Part shown: one piece after another, positions 18,209 through 25,386 of the stretch | Layout of the letters: every line of letters starts with the position of its first letter | How positions within the stretch are numbered: the stretch's first letter is position 1 | Origin: Desulforhopalus sp. | Lineage (GTDB): Bacteria; Desulfobacterota; Desulfobulbia; Desulfobulbales; Desulfocapsaceae | NCBI GenBank assembly: GCA_030247675.1 | Contig: JAOTRX010000009.1 | Span: 156,154-220,153 of the forward strand | Length of the DNA: 64,000 nt | Direction: 5' to 3' | Position numbers and translations under genes: made by a program | Notes under the pieces: generated by a model | Databases searched by the model: none | Told to the model about the DNA's origin: nothing | Seen by the model: the letters and a program-made list of their open reading frames with translations, nothing else

Positions 18209-19048
18209 ATGCAGAAGAGCGCCTCGTTTCTCGATGTAATCAATGAAAGCATTGCCTCCGGCAATGTGGTGTTACCGGTATTCAGTGCGGCGGCGCTGCG
18301 GATTCAGCAGGAACTGATTAAAAAAGATCCGGACATGAAGGTGTTTGAGACCTTGTTGTCCGGCGATCAGTCGCTGTCCAGCCAGGTGCTGCAAATGGCG
18401 AATTCGTCATTTTATCAAGGCCTTGTTGAGATTCTCACGGTTCGGTCGGCCATAGTCCGCCTGGGTATGCAGGAGGTGGGACGACTGGTTCTGCTGGTGG
18501 CCACCCGCAATCAATTCCGGAGTAAAGATCCGGAGCTGAATGTCCTCATGAAGCAGTTATGGCAGCATGCGGTCGGCTGCGCCCTTGGCGTGAAGTGGTT
18601 GATGCGGCGCTGCAAATTTGATGAACTGGAAAGTCATGCCTTTTTTGCCGGCCTTTTTCACGATATCGGCAAGTTGTTTGTCCTTATGGTCGTTGACCAG
18701 ATGAAGGAAAAGAACAAACAGCTGCCGGTCACCCATGCCCTCCTCCTCGAAGCCATGGGCAGCCTGCATTGCGACCAGGGCTATAAGCTCATGAGGCAGT
18801 GGAATCTGCCGGAGGAGTATTGTGTCGTCACCAGGGATCACCACCGCAAAGACTACGACAATAAAAATTATTTGCTGGTGCTGGTGCGTCTGGCTGATGT
18901 GGCCTGTATAAAACTGGGAATTGGCGTGACCAAGGATGAGTCCATCGTGCTGTCGACACGGGAAGAGGCCCGCCTTCTCAATCTGTCCGAGGTCGATCTT
19001 GCCGAGCTGGAGATCATGCTGGAAGATACCGCCATCCTCGCGGGATGA
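18209..19048 (+). CDS. HDOD domain signalling protein
   Basis: A 280-aa HDOD protein, a non-catalytic or degenerate relative of HD phosphohydrolases. Motifs include SSQVLQMANSSFYQGL, SAIVRLGMQEVGRLVLLVA and FFAGLFHDIGKLFVL, in which an HD dyad is retained. The ATG at 18209 is preceded by GGGAGA and lies four bases after the ATPase stop, so the two are cotranscribed. HDOD proteins often act in chemotaxis, motility or c-di-GMP circuits, which suits the pilus-type ATPase neighbour. Confidence 0.82.
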   Translation: MQKSASFLDVINESIASGNVVLPVFSAAALRIQQELIKKDPDMKVFETLLSGDQSLSSQVLQMANSSFYQGLVEILTVRSAIVRLGMQEVGRLVLLVATRNQFRSKDPELNVLMKQLWQHAVGCALGVKWLMRRCKFDELESHAFFAGLFHDIGKLFVLMVVDQMKEKNKQLPVTHALLLEAMGSLHCDQGYKLMRQWNLPEEYCVVTRDHHRKDYDNKNYLLVLVRLADVACIKLGIGVTKDESIVLSTREEARLLNLSEVDLAELEIMLEDTAILAG

Positions 19049-19180
19049 CAGGTAGGGAGTAGGTACGCAGGGCATCCCGTCGGGGATGTGCATATGAACC
19101 CCTTTGCCGGGGAGAGGAGAGAATTCGTGAAAGATTGGCAGGAGCGGCGTTGGCCGGCTGACCGAAGGACCGGAATACCT

Positions 19181-21064
19181 ATGGGCAAGGTACTGAAAGT
19201 ATTGCTGTCCGCATGTTTTTTTGTTGTGCTCTCTGTTTCCGGAGCGCGGGCCGAACAGGTTACCCTGCCCCTGACCCTTGACTTCAAGCTCCTCACCTCG
19301 CTGATCGTCCGCGAGGCCTTTCCCGGCAAGAATCAAACTGCGGCAATCGTCGGGCGGCCGGGAGAATGCATGTACCTGGGCATCTCCGAACCGAAGTTTT
19401 CTTCCGCCGGCAAGAACGTTCGCCTCGATATGCGCCTGGCCATTCGCCTCGGTACCGGAGTGGGCGGGGAATGTCTTGTGCCGGTTGAGTGGCAGGGCTA
19501 TCTGACCCTGGTCCAGCAGCCGGTTTTTGACGGTCGGACCTTCTCCCTCGGTTTTCGGACAATCGATTCCAGCCTTTCGAACCTCAACCGGCAGCCGGCG
19601 AAGATCGCCGGTTTTCTCTGGGAATTTGCCAAACCACGGGTCTATGACCACCTCAACCGGGTGCGCCTCGATCTGGCCCCGCCGGTTCGCGACATGCGCG
19701 AGTTCCTGGCGCCGATGTTCCACGATAAGGCCCGTCAGGCCACGCAGAACATGCTGGCAAGCCTGCGCGGCGGGCCGATGACCGTTGGTAAAGACGGGGT
19801 TATCGTCGAACTGCAGGCCGAGGTTGAAGAAGTCTATATGCCGGAAGGTAAAGATCTCGGCAAGACCATGGGCCCTGCCGAGCGCAAGAAATTCATTCAA
19901 TTGTGGGAGACCTGGGACGTCTTCCTCGTCCGCCTGGTCAGCCTTATCGCCTCGGAACCACTGACGCCGGAGGACCAGCTGCTTCTCGCCGATGTCCTGC
20001 TTGATACCCGGTATGCCTTCGCGGCGGCGCTGGAAGAGCCCGATCTTGAAAAGGATTTCGTCCGGACGCAGTTCATCTGGGCCTGGCGCAATCTGGCACC
20101 GCTCTTCAGGAGGCAGCTGTACGCCAAACCCTCGGCAAATACCCTTGGTTTCCTGGCCTTCTTCACCGCCGCCGACGCCCTGCTGGTCCTTGACCAGATG
20201 GGGCCGACCCTCGGCATCGAGATCAGTCAGCAGGGCTTATTGCGTCTGGCCGGCATGCTGACCGGCCAGGAGACGGAGAAGCTGCCCTACACCTCCGAGG
20301 TCGATCCGGGACTGCGCAAGCTGTTGATGTTGCCACCGGTTGAGCCCCCGGCCCAGGGAGAAGAGGAAGAAGAAATTCTGGAAATCGATCTGCCGGCCGA
20401 GGAGGAAGAACCCGATCCCTTCTCGAAGGTCACCAACTTTTTCTTTGGCCCGGCCTATGCCGCCGAGATGCCGCAGGTTGCTGAGTTGCTCGAATGGAAG
20501 GTGCCGGATGATGATATCGCCGGCTATGTTGAGCGGGTGAGGGCGGTTCTCGCCGAGGCCTCGGCAACCGTTCTCGCTAAAGGGGAGATCCCCGAGAACC
20601 TGCATTCTATGTTCCGGACGACAATTGTCGCCATGGCCTGGCAGGAAAGCTGCTTTCGCCAATTTATCGAAAAGGGCAAGAAGCTCACCTTTCTGCTGTC
20701 CTACAACCAGACCTCGGTCGGGGTGATGCAGATCAACGAACGGGTATGGCGCGGCACGTACGACCGCAATAAACTGCGCTGGAATATCCGCTACAATGCC
20801 CTGGCCGGATGCGAGATTGCCGATCTGTATCTGCGCCGCTACGCCCTCCAGGGCAAGGCTCTGGCGCCCGGCGCTCGGGCCGATCTCCTGCCGGCGATTG
20901 TCTACGCCATGTACAACGGCGGGCCGGGCCAGCACGAGAAATACCTGGCAAGACAAAAGAGCGGCAAGACCTTCCCCAGCGACCAGTATTTCGCTGAAAA
21001 GTTGAAATGGGTCCAGAAGCGGGATTGGGAGCAGATCAGGGAATGTTTAGGCAGCGGCAGCTGA
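19181..21064 (+). CDS. secreted protein with C-terminal lytic transglycosylase (SLT) domain
   Basis: A 627-aa protein. The ATG at 19181 opens MGKVLKVLLSACFFVVLSVS, a signal peptide ending at ARA. The first about 430 residues form a large domain that I do not recognise. An acidic linker (EEEEEILEIDLPAEEEE) follows. The C-terminal about 170 residues are an SLT domain: catalytic Glu in MAWQESCFRQF, VGVMQINERVW and YAMYNGGPGQHEKY. It should cleave peptidoglycan glycan strands in the periplasm. The earlier in-frame GTG at 19088 would hide the signal peptide. Confidence 0.82.
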   Translation: MGKVLKVLLSACFFVVLSVSGARAEQVTLPLTLDFKLLTSLIVREAFPGKNQTAAIVGRPGECMYLGISEPKFSSAGKNVRLDMRLAIRLGTGVGGECLVPVEWQGYLTLVQQPVFDGRTFSLGFRTIDSSLSNLNRQPAKIAGFLWEFAKPRVYDHLNRVRLDLAPPVRDMREFLAPMFHDKARQATQNMLASLRGGPMTVGKDGVIVELQAEVEEVYMPEGKDLGKTMGPAERKKFIQLWETWDVFLVRLVSLIASEPLTPEDQLLLADVLLDTRYAFAAALEEPDLEKDFVRTQFIWAWRNLAPLFRRQLYAKPSANTLGFLAFFTAADALLVLDQMGPTLGIEISQQGLLRLAGMLTGQETEKLPYTSEVDPGLRKLLMLPPVEPPAQGEEEEEILEIDLPAEEEEPDPFSKVTNFFFGPAYAAEMPQVAELLEWKVPDDDIAGYVERVRAVLAEASATVLAKGEIPENLHSMFRTTIVAMAWQESCFRQFIEKGKKLTFLLSYNQTSVGVMQINERVWRGTYDRNKLRWNIRYNALAGCEIADLYLRRYALQGKALAPGARADLLPAIVYAMYNGGPGQHEKYLARQKSGKTFPSDQYFAEKLKWVQKRDWEQIRECLGSGS

Positions 21065-21092
21065 GAAATATCGGCTACTGCGGGGGATTAAG

Positions 21093-22349
21093 CTAAGGTG
21101 TTAGCGCGCTGGCAACCTGCAGTACCCACTCCCCGGCCTTGAGGGACGCCTCGGCGACGCTGCCCTTCGGCAGTTCGAGAAAGTTGCAGAACTGGGCGAA
21201 TTGTTCGGTGTCGCCCATTTCCAGGGCCGTCGCCAGGTGGAGGTAGCCGGCCATCCGCGAACCGGCGGTGGTGTATCCCTCCTTGAGCCTGTCGGAGAGC
21301 GGTAGATTATCGAGGATTTTAGTAAACGGCATGTCGAGCATGACATCGATGAGGGAGAGCATGCCGAAGAGGAACATCTCCTCATGGGGTATTGCCGGGA
21401 TCTTGCCGGCCAGAGCCAGTTCCTCAAAGAGCCGGCCGCGGCTGAGGGCGAGAAAGAGAAGTTCCTGCGGCTTGCCGGGGGCCACCAGGTCGGAGAGGAC
21501 GATCATCCGCAGCCAGTAGCGCATGCGGTTGTTGCCGAGCAGGACCACCGCATGGCGGACTGAGTCGATCTTCATCGAAAAACCGAAGGCCGCCGAATTG
21601 AGGAGGCGGAGCAGGCGGTAGGTGATGGCCGGATCGACCTTGACGATGTCGATGATTTTCTCGGTGTCGAGGTTGGGGTCGTTGAGGGCGGTGAGGATGC
21701 GCATCCGCGAGGCCTGGAAGGAGTGCAGGGTCTTGCCGGAGAGGTTCTCCGGTTTGGCGAAGAAGTAGCCTTGAAAGAAATCAAAACCGAGCTGCAGGAG
21801 AAAATTGTAGGTAGCGCGGTCCTCCACCTTTTCCGCGACCTTCAGGGCCTTTTTCGAACTGATGGTGTGGAAGATCGTCTCTATTTCCGCAAAACTCCTG
21901 GCCAATACGTCGACCTTGATGATATCGGCGAGATCGAGCAGCACGTCCTGGCTGGTGTTGCCGGTATAGTCATCGATGGCGATAAAATAGCCGTCCTGCT
22001 TGAGGCGGATGAGTTCGGCGGTCACCGCCGGCACCGGCACGGTGTCCTCCAAAACCTCGACGACCGTTACTGCCGGCGGCAGGGCTCTTGGCGCACCGTC
22101 GAGGATCAGTTTTTCAGTGAAGTTGACAAAGATCCGTTTTGACTGGTCGATCGATTCCTGCGCCTTGATAAAACCCGAGGTGGCCATGCGCATGGTGGCC
22201 AAATCGCCGTCGTCAATGAGCGCCGAATCCATGCCGGCGGCCGAACGAAACAGCAGCTCATAGCCGTAGGTGTTGCCACGGCGATCGAAAATCGGCTGTC
22301 TGGCAAGATAGTAGTAGAAGTATTCGCTGAAACCGGTGGGCGTGATCAT
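21093..22349 (-). CDS. EAL-HDOD domain signalling protein (YuxH-like)
   Basis: A 418-aa protein. The N-terminal half is a divergent EAL domain opening FYYYLARQPIFDRRGNTYGY with ELLFR in place of a canonical EAL triplet and DDYTGN instead of the DDFG(T)G catalytic loop, so c-di-GMP hydrolysis is doubtful. The C-terminal half is HDOD (KVDPAITYRLLRLLNSAAFG, VLLGNNRMRYWLRM). Such proteins usually sense or relay rather than degrade c-di-GMP. GGGAGA precedes the ATG at 22349. It converges with the transglycosylase gene and diverges from lexA. Confidence 0.83.
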   Translation of the reverse strand: MITPTGFSEYFYYYLARQPIFDRRGNTYGYELLFRSAAGMDSALIDDGDLATMRMATSGFIKAQESIDQSKRIFVNFTEKLILDGAPRALPPAVTVVEVLEDTVPVPAVTAELIRLKQDGYFIAIDDYTGNTSQDVLLDLADIIKVDVLARSFAEIETIFHTISSKKALKVAEKVEDRATYNFLLQLGFDFFQGYFFAKPENLSGKTLHSFQASRMRILTALNDPNLDTEKIIDIVKVDPAITYRLLRLLNSAAFGFSMKIDSVRHAVVLLGNNRMRYWLRMIVLSDLVAPGKPQELLFLALSRGRLFEELALAGKIPAIPHEEMFLFGMLSLIDVMLDMPFTKILDNLPLSDRLKEGYTTAGSRMAGYLHLATALEMGDTEQFAQFCNFLELPKGSVAEASLKAGEWVLQVASALTP

Positions 22350-22568
22350 CGATGTCTCTCCCGGTGCGGGTGTTCCCAGGTGGCCTTGGGCCGACGTGCC
22401 GCTGTTGCTGGGTGACTTCTGGTACAGTATGCGTCCCCCGCCCGCGAAAGTCAAAAGGAGTTTTTTGTCCTCCGCCCTGGTCCCGGGCGGCCCTCTCCCC
22501 CTCTCTGTACTCAGTTCCTTCCGCCTTTCAACCCTGCCCGTGACGCGGTGTCGGCCGGGAAAAGTGTA

Positions 22569-22596
22569 TTGACAACAGGATATGTATATGTATAAT
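22569..22596 (+). promoter_or_regulatory. sigma-70 promoter of the lexA cassette
   Basis: TTGACA at 22569-22574 and TATAAT at 22591-22596, both exact consensus hexamers with a 16-base spacer. Such a strong promoter needs a repressor, in line with a lexA gene just downstream. The spacer and -10 box are overlapped by an operator-like repeat. Confidence 0.85.
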
Positions 22597-22625
22597 TACC
22601 GTAAAAGGTGAATGTATATGTACAT
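22582..22625 (+). promoter_or_regulatory. two tandem operator-like repeats (putative LexA sites)
   Basis: ATGTATATGTA occurs at 22582-22592 and again at 22612-22622, exactly 30 bases apart (about three helical turns). The second copy extends to an imperfect palindrome, ATGTATATGTACAT (22612-22625). The first covers the spacer and enters the -10 box. They are the obvious candidates for autorepression by the LexA-like protein; the assignment is inference. Confidence 0.65.
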
Positions 22626-22638
22626 AGCGAGGGCGTTT

Positions 22639-23280
22639 ATGGAGCTTACGGCAAAACAGCGGCAGTTTTTTGAGTATCTCAGTGAGCGAGTCGACGGCGA
22701 GGGGCGGGTGCCGACCCTGCGTCAGGCCGCCGCCGATCTCGGGGTCAGCCATACGGCGGTGGCGCAGCTGATGAACCAGCTGGAGAAGAAGGGAGTGGTG
22801 GAGCGCCCCGGCCGCTATGGCCGGGCCATCCGCCTCTGTCCGGATGGCGGCGAGCACCGCCCGGCCCGTCGGGGCCGCGAGCTGCCGATCATCGGTCAGG
22901 TCACCGCCGGTCTGCCGATGTATGCCCAGCAGGAGTGGGCGGGAACGGTTGTCGTCGATCCGGCGATCTTTGCCGGCGACAGCCTTTTTTGCCTGCACAT
23001 CAAAGGGCAATCGATGCGCGATGCCGGGATCCTCGACGGCGATCTGGTGGTCTGCGAGCCGCGCCAGTATGCCGAGAATGGCGAGGTCGTGGCGGTGCTC
23101 ATCAAGGGCGAGGAGGCGACGGTCAAACGGTTCTTTCTCTACAGCGACCATATTGAGCTGCGGCCGGCCAACGAGGACTTTGCGGTCATGTGCTACCCGT
23201 TTAGCGATGTCCTCATTCAGGGCAAGGTGGTCGGGGTGATTCGGGGGAACCATGCTGAGTTCAATGGCAAACGGGACTAG
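22639..23280 (+). CDS. lexA: LexA-type SOS repressor
   Basis: A 213-aa LexA. The N-terminal winged helix spans about residues 1-65 (MELTAKQRQFFEYL, VPTLRQAAADLGVSHTAVAQ). The autocleavage bond is A90-G91 in QVTAGLP, and the Ser-Lys dyad is S125 (GQSMRDAG) and K163 (ATVKRF), all present, so RecA-stimulated self-cleavage is expected. The ATG at 22639 has GAGGG five bases upstream; an ATG at 22612 lies inside the putative operator and would add nine residues. The recognition helix differs from the E. coli type, matching the unusual operator. It heads the mutagenesis cassette and overlaps the next gene by 29 bases. It could be a second, cassette-specific LexA. Confidence 0.88.
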   Translation: MELTAKQRQFFEYLSERVDGEGRVPTLRQAAADLGVSHTAVAQLMNQLEKKGVVERPGRYGRAIRLCPDGGEHRPARRGRELPIIGQVTAGLPMYAQQEWAGTVVVDPAIFAGDSLFCLHIKGQSMRDAGILDGDLVVCEPRQYAENGEVVAVLIKGEEATVKRFFLYSDHIELRPANEDFAVMCYPFSDVLIQGKVVGVIRGNHAEFNGKRD

Positions 23281-24139
23281 CGGCGGGGCGCCTGGCCGGG
23301 TGGAGATCCGTTGCCCGGCAAGCGCTGCCGGACCGGAAAGGGTCTGCCCGGTCTACGTCGGTACCTGCGGCTATTCCTATAGCGAATGGGTGGACAGCGG
23401 TTTTTACCCGGAGGGCACCAAGAGTGCGGCGATGCTTGGTCTCTACGGCCGCTGTTTCTCGGTGGTCGAGCTCAACTACACCTGGTACCAGATGGCCCGG
23501 GCCGAGGCCCTTGCCCGCATGGTCGAGGGTGCCCCGCCGCACCTGCTCTTTGCCGCCAAACTGACCCGGACCATGACCCATGAGCGCGACGATAACTGGC
23601 GCGAGCAGCTGGTTTTGTACCGGCAGGGCATTGCCCCGCTCGGCAAGCGCCTGGTTGCCGTGCTGATTCAGCTGCCGCCGGATTTTGACCGCAGTCTCGC
23701 CAACCGCGGCTATCTCGCCGCCCTCCTCGATGGTCTTGAGGGCCTGCCGGTGGCGGTGGAGTTCCGCCATCACTCCTGGGCGGTTGACTCTGTATTTGCC
23801 GAGCTTTCCCGGCGGCGGGTGAGTCTGGTGACAGTTGATGCCCCGGACCTGCCGGGGCTCTTTCCGGCCCTTGATGTGGTCACCAACCCGGGTCTTTTTT
23901 ACGGACGGTTCCACGGCCGCAACCGGGAGGGCTGGCGGTCCGGCAATATGCAGAAAAAATTTAATTACGACTATACCGACAAGGAGCTGCGCACCTGGTG
24001 CGCCGGGCATCTGCCGGTCATGGTCGCCCGCGCCGACCGCGGCATCCTGGTCTTTAACAACCACGTCCGGGCCCAGGCGCCGCGCAATGCCGCAAGGCTT
24101 GCGGCGATCCTTGGCGAACTGGGCGACGGAGAAGGGTGA
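23252..24139 (+). CDS. DUF72 (YecE-like) protein in a mutagenesis cassette
   Basis: A 295-aa DUF72 protein: YVGTCGYSYSEWVDSGFYP near residue 35, then VVELNYTWYQMARAEAL and later VAVEFRHHSW, the TIM-barrel signature of this family. No reaction is established for it. It starts within the last codons of lexA (ATG 23252, GGGGGA upstream) and its stop overlaps the start of the polymerase-like gene (TGATG), so it is translationally locked into the cassette. In classical imuA-imuB-dnaE2 cassettes this slot is occupied by the RecA/SulA-like ImuA; here DUF72 takes its place. That it substitutes for ImuA is inference. Confidence 0.85.
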   Translation: MLSSMANGTSGGAPGRVEIRCPASAAGPERVCPVYVGTCGYSYSEWVDSGFYPEGTKSAAMLGLYGRCFSVVELNYTWYQMARAEALARMVEGAPPHLLFAAKLTRTMTHERDDNWREQLVLYRQGIAPLGKRLVAVLIQLPPDFDRSLANRGYLAALLDGLEGLPVAVEFRHHSWAVDSVFAELSRRRVSLVTVDAPDLPGLFPALDVVTNPGLFYGRFHGRNREGWRSGNMQKKFNYDYTDKELRTWCAGHLPVMVARADRGILVFNNHVRAQAPRNAARLAAILGELGDGEG

Positions 24140-25350
24140 TGGGCGGCGGGTTTCGGGCACGGGAGCGGGCCGTCCTCCATTTCAATGTCGCCGATTTCGC
24201 CGTCGCCGTCGAGCGGGTGGAGGACTGCCGCCTGCGCCAGAGGCCGCTGCTCATCGCCCCGCTGCAGGCGGCGCGGGCGGTGGTCTACGATATGAGCGAG
24301 GAGGCCTACCGGGAGGGGGTGCGCAAGGGCATGCCGCTTCGCCAGGCGACCAGGATCTGCCGGGGGGCGGCGGTTCTGCCGCCCCGGGCAGGTCTGTATC
24401 ACAAGGCAATGCAGGCCTTTTACAAGGAGCTGCAGGGCTATTCGCCGCTCATTGAATGTGGCCAGGCCGACGGCCATTTTTTTGCCGATGTCACCGGTAC
24501 CCACCGGTTGCACGGACCGGCTCCGGACATCGGCTGGCGGGTCCGCCGTCAGGCCCGCGCAGGCCTTGGCGTCAATCCCATCTGGACGCTTGGCACCAGC
24601 AAACTGGTGGCAAAGGTTGCTTCGCGGCTGGTGAAACCGGTCGGTGAATATATCGTCAACCCGGGGGAGGAGGCGGCCTTTCTTGCCCCTTTGCCGGTGA
24701 CGGTCCTGCCCGGCCTGACCGGCCGGGAGCTTGAACAGCTGCGAGATTTTCGCCTGGCCACCATCGGCTCCCTGGCCGGACTTTCCCGGCAGCAGCTCAT
24801 GGTGCCCTTCGGCAGCCGCTGCGATTATCTCCACGATATCAGCCGCGGCATCGACGACACCGTTATCTGCCGGCCGAACGTGGCCAGCCAGACCATCGAC
24901 TTCGAGCATACCTTTGCCGGTGACAGCAACGATCAGGAGGAGGTGGAAGGGGTTGTCGCCGCTCTGGTGGGCCGGGCGGGGAGCAGTTTGCGGGGCAGGC
25001 GGCAGGTGACCCGCCGGGTGGGCATCTGGCTGCGCTACTCGGACGGCGGCCATGTCATCCGCCAAGCTCCCTGCCGGGGCGGCACCGCCGGAGATTTTCA
25101 TCTCCAGAAACTGGCCATGGACGCCCTGCACCGGGCCTGGACGCGGCGGACGAGGATTCGCAGCTGCCGCCTGGTCTGCGACCGCCTGCAGCGCCAGTCG
25201 CCTCAACTCCTCCTCTTTTCCGAACCGGAGGGCCGGGAGCTTCGGGAAAAGAGGGTGCTGGCGGCCATGGACGCGCTGCGCGGCCGTTTCGGTCATGCGG
25301 TCATCGGCGCCGGGAAGCAGAGTTTGGGGGATGTGGTAGGGTGCGTTTGA
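24139..25350 (+). CDS. ImuB-like Y-family polymerase homolog, predicted catalytically inactive
   Basis: A 403-aa protein with the Y-family palm, fingers and little-finger order. Catalytic carboxylates are missing: the position of DinB D8 reads HFNVADF (Asn), and the SLDE motif reads QADG, so the second Glu is Gly. It should not polymerise, as in ImuB. A beta-clamp-binding pentapeptide QLLLF lies at residues 356-360. It likely bridges the clamp and DnaE2 at lesions. The start ATG 24139 overlaps the DUF72 stop as TGATG, with GGAG seven bases upstream; a GTG three bases earlier is possible. Confidence 0.83.
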   Translation: MGGGFRARERAVLHFNVADFAVAVERVEDCRLRQRPLLIAPLQAARAVVYDMSEEAYREGVRKGMPLRQATRICRGAAVLPPRAGLYHKAMQAFYKELQGYSPLIECGQADGHFFADVTGTHRLHGPAPDIGWRVRRQARAGLGVNPIWTLGTSKLVAKVASRLVKPVGEYIVNPGEEAAFLAPLPVTVLPGLTGRELEQLRDFRLATIGSLAGLSRQQLMVPFGSRCDYLHDISRGIDDTVICRPNVASQTIDFEHTFAGDSNDQEEVEGVVAALVGRAGSSLRGRRQVTRRVGIWLRYSDGGHVIRQAPCRGGTAGDFHLQKLAMDALHRAWTRRTRIRSCRLVCDRLQRQSPQLLLFSEPEGRELREKRVLAAMDALRGRFGHAVIGAGKQSLGDVVGCV

Positions 25351-25356
25351 CGCACC
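25340..25356 (+). promoter_or_regulatory. hairpin over the imuB-like stop codon
   Basis: GGTGCG (25340-25345) pairs with CGCACC (25351-25356); the loop contains the TGA stop. There is no T tract, so it is unlikely to terminate. It may adjust expression or mRNA stability between the polymerase-like gene and dnaE2. Confidence 0.45.
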
Positions 25357-25386
25357 ATATCCTCCTTATTTCTCAGGATACCGATA

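Noticed and set aside
18557..19900. Minus-strand frame of 447 codons opposite the HDOD and transglycosylase genes
   Set aside because: Shadow frame spanning two real genes and their gap; no start signal and no motif.
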